Below are positions 17,798-27,130 of a DNA stretch of 64,000 nt, in pieces; positions within the stretch are counted from its first letter, which is position 1, and each line of letters begins with the position of its first letter. Location: contig NZ_BMXU01000001.1 of NCBI RefSeq assembly GCF_014651915.1, forward strand, positions 434,001-498,000. Direction: 5' to 3'. The translations under genes and the position numbers were made by a program. The stretch comes from Parvularcula lutaonensis. GTDB lineage: Bacteria > Pseudomonadota > Alphaproteobacteria > Caulobacterales > Parvularculaceae. The notes under the pieces are model-generated. The model saw nothing but the letters and a program-made list of their open reading frames with translations. It did not search any database and had not been told where the DNA came from.

Positions 17798-19111
17798 ATG
17801 TCTCACGAAAGCACATACGTTCCCTCTACCGGCATAGAGAAATGGATCGACGAGCGCCTGCCGATCATCCGGCTCGGCTATGACAGCTTTGTCGATTTCC
17901 CGACGCCGAAGAACCTGAACTACTGGTACACCTTCGGCGGCATCCTCGCGATCTGCCTGATGGTCCAGATCGTGACCGGTGTCGTGCTGGCCATGCACTA
18001 CACCGCGCATACGAGCCTCGCCTTCCAGTCGGTCGAAGAGATCATGCGCGACGTGAACTATGGCTGGCTGATGCGTTACACGCACGCCAACGGCGCCTCG
18101 ATGTTCTTCATCGCGGTCTATGCGCACATCGCGCGCGGCCTCTATTATGGTTCGTACAAGGAGCCGCGCGAGATCCTCTGGATTCTCGGCGTGGTGATCT
18201 TCCTCCTGATGATGGCGACTGCATTCATGGGCTACGTCCTGCCGTGGGGCCAGATGAGCTTCTGGGGCGCGACGGTCATCACCTCGCTGTTCTCGGCGAT
18301 TCCCGTCATCGGTGACCCGATCAAGACGCTGCTGTGGGGCGGCTTCTCGGTCGACAACCCGACCCTCAACCGCTTCTACGCGCTGCACTACCTGCTGCCG
18401 TTCCTGATCGCGGGTGCCGTGATCCTGCACATCTGGGCGCTGCACGTGCCGGGGAACAACAACCCGTCGGGCGTCGAAGTGAAGGACGTCAAGAAGGACA
18501 CGGTTCCGTTCCACCCGTACTACACGGTGAAGGACGGCTTCGCGATCGTCGTCTTCCTCCTGCTGTTCGCGACCTTCGTGTTCTACATGCCGAACGCGCT
18601 TGGCCACCCGGACAACTACATCGAAGCGGACCCGCTCGTGACCCCGGCGCACATCGTTCCCGAATGGTACTTCCTGCCGTTCTACGCGATGCTCCGCGCG
18701 ATCGACTTCAACTTCCTCTTCATCAACTCGAAGCTCGGCGGCGTGATCGTCATGTTCGGCTCGATCCTCATCTGGTTCGTGCTGCCCTGGCTTGACCGTT
18801 CCAAGGTGCGCTCGATGCGCTACCGTCCGATCGCGAAGCAGTTCTTCTTCCTGCTGATGATCAGCTTCTTCGCGCTCGGCTATCTCGGCGCGATGCCGGC
18901 GGAAGGGATCTACGTGGCGCTGGCGAAGGGCTTCACGCTCTACTATTTCGCCTACTTCCTGGTGATCCTGCCGGTGCTCTCGGTCACGGAGACGCCGTTG
19001 CCGCTGCCGAAGTCGATCAGCGAAGCGGTGCTCGCCGACAAGAACCAGAAGGGCAAGGCGAAGAGCCCGGCCCCCATCACCGGCGGCGCCCAGCCGAGCC
19101 CTGCGGAGTAA
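17798..19111 (+). CDS. petB: Cytochrome b subunit of the bc1 complex
   Basis: The 437-residue haem b protein holds the quinol-oxidising and quinone-reducing sites. Eight or so membrane helices are visible. Haem-ligand histidines lie in [19 protein letters not shown] and in the helix with [15 protein letters not shown]. The Qo motif [13 protein letters not shown] is intact. A C-terminal extension ([18 protein letters not shown]) is polar and alphaproteobacterial in style. It starts 3 bases after the petA stop and ends just before petC, so petABC is one transcript. Confidence 0.97.
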   Translation: MSHESTYVPSTGIEKWIDERLPIIRLGYDSFVDFPTPKNLNYWYTFGGILAICLMVQIVTGVVLAMHYTAHTSLAFQSVEEIMRDVNYGWLMRYTHANGASMFFIAVYAHIARGLYYGSYKEPREILWILGVVIFLLMMATAFMGYVLPWGQMSFWGATVITSLFSAIPVIGDPIKTLLWGGFSVDNPTLNRFYALHYLLPFLIAGAVILHIWALHVPGNNNPSGVEVKDVKKDTVPFHPYYTVKDGFAIVVFLLLFATFVFYMPNALGHPDNYIEADPLVTPAHIVPEWYFLPFYAMLRAIDFNFLFINSKLGGVIVMFGSILIWFVLPWLDRSKVRSMRYRPIAKQFFFLLMISFFALGYLGAMPAEGIYVALAKGFTLYYFAYFLVILPVLSVTETPLPLPKSISEAVLADKNQKGKAKSPAPITGGAQPSPAE

Positions 19112-19117
19112 TTGAGA

Positions 19118-20074
19118 ATGCTGAAACGTCTCCTCAGCGCCGCGGCGATCGCTGCGGCAGCCCTCCCGATGGCGGCCGGTGCCGCCACCGGCGGGACCAA
19201 GCCTCTCAAGGACAAGGAATGGTCCTGGGAGGGTCCGTTCGGCCGCTACGACAAGCCTCAGCTCCAGCGCGGCTTCCAGGTCTACCGCGAGGTTTGTGCC
19301 AACTGTCACTCGCTGAAGCTCGTGGCGTTTCGTCACCTCGGTGAGAAGGGTGGTCCTTTCTACGTTGAAGAGTGTCCCGAAGAGCTTGGCCTCGGCGAGA
19401 GCACGGATTGTTCGGTTCCTTCGCAGAACCCGATCATCAAATCGCTCGCGGCTGAATACACGATCACGGACGGCCCGGACGAATTCGGCGACATGTTCGA
19501 ACGCCCCGGCCTGCCGGCTGATTACTTCCCGTCGCCCTACGCCAATGTGCAGCAGGCGACGGCAGCCAATGGCGGCGCCTATCCGCCGGACCAGAGCCTG
19601 ATCGCCAAGGCCCGGCCGCACGGCCCCGACTATATCTACAGCCTGCTGACGGGTTATCCGGACGGCGAGCTGAACACGATCGAAGTCCCGCCGGGCAACT
19701 ACTATAACCCGTATTATCCCGGTGACACGCTCGGCCTCATGAAGGAAGAATACCTCGATGAGGAGGGCCACCTTCTCGAGGACAAGATCCGCGAGGACGA
19801 AAAAGAGGGTTACGTCTCGAAAGAAGGCTACATCTATGGCGGTGCCTTCAAGATGGCTCCGCCGCTGTCGGACGGTATCGTTACCTATGAAGACGGCTCG
19901 CCCGAGACGGTGTCTCAGTACGCTGAAGATGTCACCGCGTTCCTGCAATGGGCTGCCGAGCCCAAGCTCGAGGAGCGCAAGGGCATGGGCACCTATGTGA
20001 TGGCCTATCTCTTTATCTTCGCTGGTGTGACTTACGCCTCGTACCGCCAGGTCTGGCGCAACGTCGAGAAGTAA
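19118..20074 (+). CDS. petC: Cytochrome c1
   Basis: The 318-residue c-type cytochrome has a signal peptide ending near AAG, haem site CANCH (Cys60, Cys63, His64), a probable axial Met in FKMAPPL, and a C-terminal anchor (YVMAYLFIFAGVTYASY). An acidic insert (about residues 210-240, LDEEGHLLEDKIREDEKEG) is longer than in mitochondrial c1. ATG 19118 has GGAG 9 bases upstream and is preferred over the overlapping TTG at 19112. Last gene of petABC, followed by a strong terminator. Confidence 0.96.
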   Translation: MLKRLLSAAAIAAAALPMAAGAATGGTKPLKDKEWSWEGPFGRYDKPQLQRGFQVYREVCANCHSLKLVAFRHLGEKGGPFYVEECPEELGLGESTDCSVPSQNPIIKSLAAEYTITDGPDEFGDMFERPGLPADYFPSPYANVQQATAANGGAYPPDQSLIAKARPHGPDYIYSLLTGYPDGELNTIEVPPGNYYNPYYPGDTLGLMKEEYLDEEGHLLEDKIREDEKEGYVSKEGYIYGGAFKMAPPLSDGIVTYEDGSPETVSQYAEDVTAFLQWAAEPKLEERKGMGTYVMAYLFIFAGVTYASYRQVWRNVEK

Positions 20075-20099
20075 GACGTCACCGCATCCAAGCAACGAA

Positions 20100-20135
20100 G
20101 CCGCGGAGAGCGACCTCCGCGGCTTTTTTCTTTTT
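20100..20135 (+). terminator. Rho-independent terminator of petABC
   Basis: A 9-bp perfect stem (GCCGCGGAG with CTCCGCGGC, loop of 6) is followed by TTTTTT, C and TTTTT. It starts 26 bases after the petC stop. Confidence 0.93.
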
Positions 20136-20184
20136 GGACTGGCGGGTGGGTTTGCTACTCCGGCCCGATCACCAGGAGGGCACC

Positions 20185-21069
20185 ATGACCGAACAGACCC
20201 GCGAAACCTGCCTCGCCATTTTCGGCGGCTCGGGCATTTACGAGATGCCCGGCCTGACGATCGAGGAAGAGCGCGAGATCGAGACGCCATGGGGGATGCC
20301 CTCGGCTCCAGTAACCATCGGTAGACTGAACGGTGTCCGTGTTCTCTTTCTTTCCCGGCATGGCAAGGGCCACACCATCCCGCCGTCCGAGCTTAACGCA
20401 CGCGCCAACGTCGCGGCAGCGAAGATGCTGGGAGCCACGGACATGCTCAGCCTCTCCGCCTGCGGATCGTTCAGGGAGGAGCTGGCTCCGGGAGACTTCG
20501 TGGCCGTCGACCAGTTCGTCGATCGTACGAAGGGACGCACACCGAGCTTTTTTGAAAGCGGCTGCGTCGCCCATGTCTCGATGGCGCACCCAGTCTGCTC
20601 GCGCCTGACCGAAGAAGCCGCTCAGGCTGCGGAAGCGGCCGGTGCCAGGGTCCACCGCGGCGGCACCTATCTCGTCATGGAAGGCCCGCAATTCTCGACC
20701 AAGGCGGAGAGCGAGCTTTACCGCTCGTGGGGCATGGACGTCATTGGCATGACCGCCATGCCGGAGGCCAAGCTCGCCCGCGAGGCCGAGCTTCCCTATG
20801 CGATCCTCGGCATGGTGACGGATTACGACTGCTGGCACGAGGATGAGGGGCCGGTCGATGTCGCTTCGGTTCTCGCCATTCTCGCCCAGAACCGCGATGC
20901 GGGCCAGCGCACCGTTGCCGAGATTGCCAGGATGATCGGGCCTGAGCGCACGCCAAGCCCTGACGGCATCGAGACCTGTCTCGATTTCGCTATCGTGACG
21001 CCTCCCGAAGCTCGCGACCCGCAGGTCCTCCGCAAGCTGAAGACGATCGCAGGCCGCGTTCTGGGCTAG
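20185..21069 (+). CDS. mtnP: S-methyl-5'-thioadenosine phosphorylase
   Basis: MtnP splits methylthioadenosine with phosphate into adenine and methylthioribose-1-phosphate, recycling the polyamine by-product. The 294-residue protein has the phosphorylase motifs IFGGSGIY, SRHGKGHTIPP, YLVMEGPQFSTKAE, GMTAMPEAKLARE and TDYDCWHE. The MTAP-type residues after GMTAMPE favour methylthioadenosine over purine nucleosides. A strong AGGAGG precedes ATG 20185. It converges on the copper-chaperone-like gene and the two overlap by 4 bases. Confidence 0.93.
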   Translation: MTEQTRETCLAIFGGSGIYEMPGLTIEEEREIETPWGMPSAPVTIGRLNGVRVLFLSRHGKGHTIPPSELNARANVAAAKMLGATDMLSLSACGSFREELAPGDFVAVDQFVDRTKGRTPSFFESGCVAHVSMAHPVCSRLTEEAAQAAEAAGARVHRGGTYLVMEGPQFSTKAESELYRSWGMDVIGMTAMPEAKLAREAELPYAILGMVTDYDCWHEDEGPVDVASVLAILAQNRDAGQRTVAEIARMIGPERTPSPDGIETCLDFAIVTPPEARDPQVLRKLKTIAGRVLG

Positions 21070-21476
21070 TTTCTCCGAACCGGGAGTTCGATCACCTCGA
21101 CGGCGCCGCTTTCGAAAATGAGCGTTACCTTGCGCTCCTCGCCCTCCTCGAAACCTTCATCGAGACCGATGAGCATCAGGTGATCGCCGCGCGGTGCGAG
21201 GACCAGCGGCTCTCCCGCCTTGACCTCGAACCCTTCGACCCGTCGCATGCGCATGACGCCGTCGGTCTCGGTATTCGTATGCAGTTCGATCCGCTCGACG
21301 CCTTCGATCTCGGCGTTGATGAGGCGGTCATCGCTGTCGCGCGTCACCGTCAGGTAGGCCGCCGTCATCATCGCTCCGTCGGCTGGCAGGCGGATGAAGC
21401 CTGTGGGAGCATCGTCGCCCGACCCGCAGGCAAAGAGAGTTATGCTCGCGACAAGGGAAAGGATGACGGCGCGCAT
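21066..21476 (-). CDS. PCuAC-type copper chaperone-like lipoprotein
   Basis: A 136-residue exported protein with lipobox LFACG (Cys17) and a PCuAC-like cupredoxin-fold domain. The copper motif appears as His in RIELHTNTE, Met in DGVMRMRRV, and the distal pair in RGDHLMLIGL, the expected H..M..H.M pattern. Such proteins carry Cu(I) to cytochrome oxidase. An assignment to that role here is inferred from motif only, since no oxidase or Sco gene is in the window. Start ATG 21476; longer in-frame extension lacks signal-peptide character. Confidence 0.78.
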   Translation of the reverse strand: MRAVILSLVASITLFACGSGDDAPTGFIRLPADGAMMTAAYLTVTRDSDDRLINAEIEGVERIELHTNTETDGVMRMRRVEGFEVKAGEPLVLAPRGDHLMLIGLDEGFEEGEERKVTLIFESGAVEVIELPVRRN

Positions 21477-21582
21477 GGCGGCTCCACATGGTTGGACAGT
21501 TGACGTCGGCCCTACGAAACCGCAGGCCAGCGCGAAACCCATAAATGGGCGCGGGGGACCGTGCCCAGCCGAAAGGAGCACC

Positions 21583-21807
21583 ATGGACACTCAAGAAGTT
21601 GCGAAGCTGCAGAATTTCCTGCGTCGCCGTTTCAATGACCAGACTCTCACCGTACGCGCGCGTCCGAACAAGGATGACAGCGCCGAAGTCTACATCGGCG
21701 AGGAATTCATCGGCGTCCTGAGCCGTGACGATGAAGACGAGGACCTGTCCTACGACTTCCACATGGCTATCCTCGACGTCGATCTCGACACCATTGGCTC
21801 GGCCTGA
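21583..21807 (+). CDS. DUF3126 family protein
   Basis: A 74-residue acidic cytosolic protein of the alphaproteobacterial DUF3126 family, function unknown. It begins MDTQEVAKLQNFLRRRF and includes VRARPNKDDSAEVYIGEEFIG. AAAGGAG lies 6 bases before the ATG. Its 3' end overlaps the proposed start of the uracil-DNA-glycosylase-like gene by 14 bases, suggesting translational coupling. Confidence 0.85.
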   Translation: MDTQEVAKLQNFLRRRFNDQTLTVRARPNKDDSAEVYIGEEFIGVLSRDDEDEDLSYDFHMAILDVDLDTIGSA

Positions 21808-22432
21808 GCCACTTTCGGCGTTTCGCAAGGAGCTATCGGCCTGCCGCCATTGCGAGCGGCATGGCCTGATCCCCGAGGCGCGTCCCGTCTTCCAACTGCC
21901 CGAAGGCGCGCGCATCGGCATTTTCAGCCAGGCGCCTGGCAACCTTGCCCATCAGGGCGGCATGCCCTTTCTCGATCCCTCGGGCGTCCGCCTGCGCCAG
22001 TGGCTCGGGGTGAGCGAAGCCCAGTTCTACAACAGCGGGTCCTTCGCCATCGTCCCGATGGCTTTTTGCTTTCCAGGCTATGACGGGACCGGGAAGACAG
22101 GGAAGGGCGGCGATCGCCCGCCGCCCAGGGTTTGCGCCGAGATCTGGCGGGAGCGGGCGCTCGAGCATCTGCGGGGAGACCTCGACCTCGCCCTCCTGAT
22201 CGGCAGTTACGCGCAGGCCTGGCACTTGGGCGGTGCCCGCCGGAAGACCCTGACCGAGACCGTGCGGGCGTGGCGCGACTATCCGCGAGATCCTGCGACC
22301 GGAGCGAAGCTCTATGTCCTGCCGCACCCGAGCTGGCGGAACACAGGGTGGCTGAAGAAAAACCCGTGGTTCGAGGAAGAGGTTGTCCCGGCGATACGGG
22401 CCGACGTGCGCCGGGCGCTGGAGCGGACATGA
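21794..22432 (+). CDS. Uracil-DNA glycosylase family protein
   Basis: A roughly 212-residue protein of the uracil-DNA-glycosylase superfamily, in the subgroup with an N-terminal ACRHC segment. Visible blocks are IFSQAPGNLAHQGGMPFLDP (the PG and DP motif region), a Cys/Pro-rich VPMAFCFPGYDG, LLIGSYAQAWHL, and the C-terminal leucine-loop-like VLPHPSWRNTGW. Base-excision activity has not been shown for all members. No good ATG fits; TTG 21794 gives a compact start overlapping the DUF3126 gene, while an ATG at 21725 would run deep into it. The start is therefore uncertain. Confidence 0.75.
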   Translation: MARPEPLSAFRKELSACRHCERHGLIPEARPVFQLPEGARIGIFSQAPGNLAHQGGMPFLDPSGVRLRQWLGVSEAQFYNSGSFAIVPMAFCFPGYDGTGKTGKGGDRPPPRVCAEIWRERALEHLRGDLDLALLIGSYAQAWHLGGARRKTLTETVRAWRDYPRDPATGAKLYVLPHPSWRNTGWLKKNPWFEEEVVPAIRADVRRALERT

Positions 22433-22456
22433 AAAAGCCCGGCACGGGGCCGGGCT
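22432..22456 (-). terminator. Rho-independent terminator for the acidic membrane protein gene
   Basis: On the minus strand a 7-bp stem (AGCCCGG with CCGGGCT) is followed by TTTTTC. It lies 29 bases beyond the stop of the gene at 22485 and directly after the stop of the convergent gene. Confidence 0.8.
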
Positions 22457-22484
22457 CCATCTTCACGAACTGGAAGAGCCGTGC

Positions 22485-22820
22485 TTAGCGCGTCGGTTCG
22501 TCGCCATCGTTCTCTTCGACATCGACATCGACGTCGCCTTCGACGTCCACATTGAGACCTTCATCGTCCGTGATTTCGGTCTCTTCGCCGTCGGCATCGT
22601 CTTCCGGCACGTCAATGCTGACAGTCGGGACTTCAACGGTCACTTCCTTCGTACCGGTGGTGACTTCCGGACCGCGAACCTCGACTTCAGGAAGTTCAGC
22701 GCCTTCAACGTCGACGTCGACTTCCGGCATCTTGCCGCCTCCGACATCGGTATCGAACAGGAACGTGTATCCGAGGAATGCGAGGACCACGACCACGACA
22801 GCAGCTACAATTTTTCCCAT
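22485..22820 (-). CDS. Small single-pass membrane protein with acidic Val-Asp/Glu repeats
   Basis: A 111-residue protein with an N-terminal membrane helix (residues 4-20, IVAAVVVVVLAFLGYTF). The rest is a strongly acidic tail built from imperfect repeats of the form VDVDVEG, VEVRGPEV, VTVEVPTVSIDV and VEGDVDVDVEE. No Cys or catalytic motif is present. The repeat pattern suggests an extended beta-prone or disordered periplasmic tail that could bind cations. Family unknown. It has its own terminator, supporting a real gene. Confidence 0.7.
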   Translation of the reverse strand: MGKIVAAVVVVVLAFLGYTFLFDTDVGGGKMPEVDVDVEGAELPEVEVRGPEVTTGTKEVTVEVPTVSIDVPEDDADGEETEITDDEGLNVDVEGDVDVDVEENDGDEPTR

Positions 22821-22948
22821 GACAAACCCCTTTCGTGTGTTGTCTTGCCCCCTCTAACACTGAGGTAACGATCGAGTTCGGACCCTTGCTGCTTCTCCGG
22901 CATTTTAGGAAACTTCGCGACTCCTTGTGAGGTTTGTTTCAAGACCCG

Positions 22949-24784
22949 TCAGGCCTGTTCGAATTCTTCACGCGCGCGTGTGGAAGACTGCTGCTTCCAC
23001 AGACGTGCATAAAGGCCCCCCTTGCCGAGAAGCTCCTCATGCGTTCCTTCTTCGGCCACGACCCCTCCGTCCACCACTACGATCTTGTCCGCATCTATGA
23101 TCGTGGACAGCCGGTGCGCAATGACGATGGACGTCCGGCCCGAGGCAAGCGCGTTCAGGGAGGTGAGGATTTCTGCCTCCGTTTCACTGTCGAGTGCTGA
23201 GGTTGCCTCGTCCAGGATCAGGATCGGCGGGTTCTTGATGATCGTCCGTGCAATCGCCACCCGTTGCTTCTCCCCGCCGGAGAGCTTGAGGCCCCGCTCA
23301 CCAACCAGTGTTTCGTACCCATCGGGCAGGCGGGAGACGAACTCATGGATCTGCGCCATCTGCGCCGCGCGCTCGATCTCGTCCTTCGTCGCTTCGGGTC
23401 GCGGGTAGCTGATATTGTAGGAGATCGTATCGTTGAACAGCACCGTGTCCTGAGGAACGACACCGAGGTTCCGCCTGACGCTGTCCTGCGTGACGTCGCG
23501 AATGTCGGTCCCGCCGATCGTGATCGCGCCTTGGGTGACATCGTAGAAGCGGAAGATCAGCCGGGCGATGGTCGACTTGCCTGCGCCGGACGGACCGACG
23601 ATTGCTGTTTTTTTCCCAGCTTCGGCCTCGAAGCTCAGCCCTTTGAGAACCGCGCGCCGCGGGTCATAGCCGAAATGCACATCGTCGAAGCGGACGGAGC
23701 AGGCATCGACGTCGAGATCCTGCGCACCCGGAGCATCCTTCACCTCGGGTTCGATCTTCAAGAGGTCGAACATCTTCTCCATGTCGATGAGTGACTGTTT
23801 GATCTCGCGATAGGCAAAGCCGAGGATGTTCAGCGGCTGGTAGAGCTGCATCATGATAAGGCTCACGCCAGTCACCTCGCCAATGCCGTAACGGCCTTCC
23901 GCGACCCCGAGCGCCGTGATGCCGAGGGCGGCGACCATTCCGCCATTGACCACGGCAGCCTGGCCGATGTTCACCCAGGCGAGGGAACGGTTCGAGCGGA
24001 TCGCGGCGTCCTGGTAGTCCTCGAGTGCCTTGGAGAAGCGCTCGGTCTCCCGCTTCTCCGCCCCGAAGAGCTTCACCGTTTCGAAGTTGAGAAGCGCATC
24101 CACTGACCGCGACGAGGCGAGCTGGTCCTTCTCGTTCATCTTCCTACGGAACTTCAGCCGCCATTCGGTCGACGCGATCGTGAACCAGAAATAGCCGATC
24201 ACCGTCACGGCCGCGATGAGCGACAGCGCGATCTCGTAGCGGGCCGCGAAGATCACGCAGACATAACCGAGCAGGATCAGGGTCGGCCCGATATTGAAGA
24301 GGAGGAAGCGGAACAGAAAGTCGATCGACCTGTTCCCCCGCTCCATGATCCGCGACAGGCTGCCGGTCTTCCGTTCGAGGTGGAAGCGCAGCGACAGGTT
24401 CTGCAGGTGGCGGAAGACATCGACGCCGACCTCCCGCTGCGCCGTCTGGCCAACCCTGGCGAACAGGAATTCGCGCAGGTTCGGGATGACCACCGACAAG
24501 AAGCGCAGCACGCCATAGCCGATGATGAAGCCGAAGACGCTGGCGATCGCCGCGCCCGTCATGTCCGTCTCGGCGAGCCTGTTGATACCGTCTGCCAGCA
24601 CGAGGGGCGCCTGAACGGTGATGAAAGTGCCGAGCAGGATGACCAAAAGGGAGAGGATGATCCGCAGCTTGAACCCCGGCCGTCCTTTCCTCCACAGATA
24701 GGGGAGCAGGAGGCGGAGATTGCCGAGCTGTTCGGCCAGCGTCGTTTCGCGGACCTCTTCGAGTTTCCGGGCTGAGCCTTGCAT
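22949..24784 (-). CDS. Atm1/HMT1-type ABC exporter, fused membrane and ATPase domains
   Basis: A 611-residue half-transporter that works as a dimer. Six helices occupy residues 35-330, including the Atm1-like FHLERKTGSLSRIMERG and NFETVKLFGAE. The ATPase has Walker A GPSGAGKST, signature LSGGEKQRVA, Walker B ILILDEATSALD and switch AHRLSTI. Atm1-like proteins export glutathione-linked metals or sulfur species for iron-sulfur metabolism and metal tolerance. It stands alone downstream of lptD on the same strand, where many alphaproteobacteria have surA-pdxA-rsmA. Confidence 0.9.
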   Translation of the reverse strand: MQGSARKLEEVRETTLAEQLGNLRLLLPYLWRKGRPGFKLRIILSLLVILLGTFITVQAPLVLADGINRLAETDMTGAAIASVFGFIIGYGVLRFLSVVIPNLREFLFARVGQTAQREVGVDVFRHLQNLSLRFHLERKTGSLSRIMERGNRSIDFLFRFLLFNIGPTLILLGYVCVIFAARYEIALSLIAAVTVIGYFWFTIASTEWRLKFRRKMNEKDQLASSRSVDALLNFETVKLFGAEKRETERFSKALEDYQDAAIRSNRSLAWVNIGQAAVVNGGMVAALGITALGVAEGRYGIGEVTGVSLIMMQLYQPLNILGFAYREIKQSLIDMEKMFDLLKIEPEVKDAPGAQDLDVDACSVRFDDVHFGYDPRRAVLKGLSFEAEAGKKTAIVGPSGAGKSTIARLIFRFYDVTQGAITIGGTDIRDVTQDSVRRNLGVVPQDTVLFNDTISYNISYPRPEATKDEIERAAQMAQIHEFVSRLPDGYETLVGERGLKLSGGEKQRVAIARTIIKNPPILILDEATSALDSETEAEILTSLNALASGRTSIVIAHRLSTIIDADKIVVVDGGVVAEEGTHEELLGKGGLYARLWKQQSSTRAREEFEQA

Positions 24785-24841
24785 CGGTGGAACTTAAGCG
24801 CTCATCACCGCATTGCGACCCGCGACATCAGGCAGCAAGGA

Positions 24842-27055
24842 TCAATTGAAGCCCAGCACCTGCACCCGGAACAGCAGCTCGCGATCCTGCTGGAACCCAG
24901 GCACGGTGGAATCGTCGAAGCGGTAGAGGATCGTCATGCCTGCGCAGCGGTTCGCGAGCCTGAGCGCGAGCTGCGTATTGGTGGTCGAGCCGCTGTCGAG
25001 GTTCTGGGCCTGGCTATAGGCGAGGTTGATGTTCTTCGTCACTTTGAGGGCGGCGGAAACAACGAGGAATTCGTCGAGCACCTGGTCGGTTTCGAAGTCG
25101 TCGCTCTCGATACGGAGGTAATTGAGCCGGCCCGACAACCGGCCCAGCCTCCCGCGCACGAGGGATTCGACGCGCCGGAAGGAGCCCGTGTCGTCGTCGA
25201 TGCGGAAACGGTTGTCGATCGCGAAGTTGCTGCCGAGGTTCACGTCGACAGCGCCGACGATGTCTGATTGGACCTCCCCGATGCCCGTATTGTCGTTGAA
25301 GGCGTCGCTCGACTTGGCCCTGAACTGCCCACCGACCAGCGTGTTCACGGTGACGCCCTGGCCGAACGTGGCAGTCGTCGAGACGCCAGCATTGACGCGC
25401 TGCCCGCCCTCCCAGAGATCGAGCCCTGTCGCCTTGTTGTAGTCGAAAAGCGTCACCGTATCGAACTGGAAGAACTGGCTGTCTTCGTTGAAGACGTCGT
25501 CTGCGAAGCTCTCGTCAGGGCTGACGACAGCCTGGACGCGCGGCTCGATGATGAAGCTCGCATTCTCGCCGATCCTCGCCAGCGGATAAGACCACTCCGC
25601 ACCGACAGTCGGCAGGAAGCGCGAGACCGAGAAGCTCTCCTCGTTGCCGCCGCGCGGGAACATCATTCTGCATGCGTCGTAAGCGCGGTCGTCGACATTG
25701 CAGGCTTGCGTGCCAAGGTCCGCATCGCGGTATGTGTAGAGATCGCCGCGCAGCTCACCGAAGGTCTCGAAGCGGTGCCCGCCGCGTGTCAGCTTCACCC
25801 GTTCGTAGCGCAGGTGGCCCGAACCGCGCATGGAATCGAGGCCATCATCGCGGAGGAGGGTGAGGAAACTTCCGCCGAGGGTGAAATTGCCTCCGAGCCC
25901 GTCGAAGTAGCGCTCATGGCGGATGCGGGGCAGGGCCTGCGCCGTGAACGCCTGGTCCTCGCGGACCCGCAGCGTCTGGAAAAGCCAGGCCGAAACATCG
26001 GTAAACGAATTTTCTGTCCGCCGGTCGAAGGTCAGGTTGCTCTCGAGGCGGTCGGGGCGAAGGATGCCGATTTCCTCCTGCAACTCGCCATCGGGCTCGA
26101 GGTCATAGATCAGGAGGTAGCCCTGGTCCGACACGGCATCGACGTCAGCTTCCAGCGTCCACTGCGCGGGCAGCTCGCGGCGGTACTTGCTGAACCAGTG
26201 CCAGCGCACATTGTCCGGGTTACCGCCTTCCGCGCTGAGATCGTTGGTGGGCTTGATGATCCCGGCCTGGACGATGGCCGAGGAGTTCCAGGTGTTCCGC
26301 CGGTATTCGCCCTTCCATTGTGTCCCCAGGAGTTCGAAGTGCCGCGGCGAGAAGGTGAAATCCTGATAGTCCGAAATGGCCCAGTAGTAGGGCACCTCGA
26401 CCTCCGTTCCGCGGACGGAGGAGCTCCCGATCTGCGGCGCGAGGAAGCCCGATGCGCGATCCACCGAAGGGTCGGGGACCTGCACGTAGGGCACATACAT
26501 GGCCGGGACGCCGTAAATCTCGAGGAACGCGTCCCGGAAGGTGAGTTTCTTCTTGTTCTCGTCCTGTATGACCCGGCGTGCCTTCAGCTGCCAGGTCGGC
26601 CGGTCGCGACGCAGTCCTTCATCGCATACCCGGCACAGCGTGTAGGTCGCCTTGCGCAGCTCATTGGTGCCTGACTCCCGCCTGATCGCGGTCGCAGCGC
26701 CAAGCGTGCCGTTCGGAGGCAGTTCCGCGGCGAAGGCTGCAACGATACCGTTTCGCAGGTCGCTGGACAGCACCACGTCCTCGCCGAAGAAAAGCTGTCC
26801 GTCCTCGGACCTGACGGCGACATTGCCCTGCGCGGTCACGGTGTCGGCGGCAATGTCGTAGACGACACGGTCGGCACGGAGGAATTGCGCCCCGGAAGCA
26901 GCGCGCACATCGCCCTCTGCGATCAGCGGGCCATCTTCAAATTCGCGGTAGATCCTGTCGGCTTCGAGCAGGACATCGCCTTCGCGCACCGTTTCCACGG
27001 GCTCGGCCTGCACCGTGATGGCTGAGCTGAAGAGGAGGAGGAACGCAGCGAGCAT
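24842..27055 (-). CDS. lptD: LPS-assembly protein LptD
   Basis: LptD is the outer-membrane barrel that inserts LPS into the outer leaflet with LptE. The signal peptide MLAAFLLLFSSAITVQA is followed by an OstA-type beta-jellyroll (about residues 25-140, VLLEADRIYREFEDGPLIAEG) and a large barrel domain. Cysteines in TLCRVC, QACNVDD, YDACRM and NRCAGM could form the disulfides needed for maturation. ATG 27055 is chosen because AGGA lies about 9 bases upstream; an in-frame ATG 21 bases earlier would only lengthen the signal peptide. It follows lptG by about 75 bases. Confidence 0.94.
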   Translation of the reverse strand: MLAAFLLLFSSAITVQAEPVETVREGDVLLEADRIYREFEDGPLIAEGDVRAASGAQFLRADRVVYDIAADTVTAQGNVAVRSEDGQLFFGEDVVLSSDLRNGIVAAFAAELPPNGTLGAATAIRRESGTNELRKATYTLCRVCDEGLRRDRPTWQLKARRVIQDENKKKLTFRDAFLEIYGVPAMYVPYVQVPDPSVDRASGFLAPQIGSSSVRGTEVEVPYYWAISDYQDFTFSPRHFELLGTQWKGEYRRNTWNSSAIVQAGIIKPTNDLSAEGGNPDNVRWHWFSKYRRELPAQWTLEADVDAVSDQGYLLIYDLEPDGELQEEIGILRPDRLESNLTFDRRTENSFTDVSAWLFQTLRVREDQAFTAQALPRIRHERYFDGLGGNFTLGGSFLTLLRDDGLDSMRGSGHLRYERVKLTRGGHRFETFGELRGDLYTYRDADLGTQACNVDDRAYDACRMMFPRGGNEESFSVSRFLPTVGAEWSYPLARIGENASFIIEPRVQAVVSPDESFADDVFNEDSQFFQFDTVTLFDYNKATGLDLWEGGQRVNAGVSTTATFGQGVTVNTLVGGQFRAKSSDAFNDNTGIGEVQSDIVGAVDVNLGSNFAIDNRFRIDDDTGSFRRVESLVRGRLGRLSGRLNYLRIESDDFETDQVLDEFLVVSAALKVTKNINLAYSQAQNLDSGSTTNTQLALRLANRCAGMTILYRFDDSTVPGFQQDRELLFRVQVLGFN

Positions 27056-27130
27056 CGGTGGTCCTGAAATATGCAATCGGGCCTTAGAAGGATTTCGTTA
27101 ACCGTCCTTCACCGCGAATCGAAAGGGCTT

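Noticed and set aside
17198-20290. A 1030-codon open frame on the minus strand opposite petABC
   Set aside because: Same antisense artefact over three clear genes; no ribosome site or recognisable domain.
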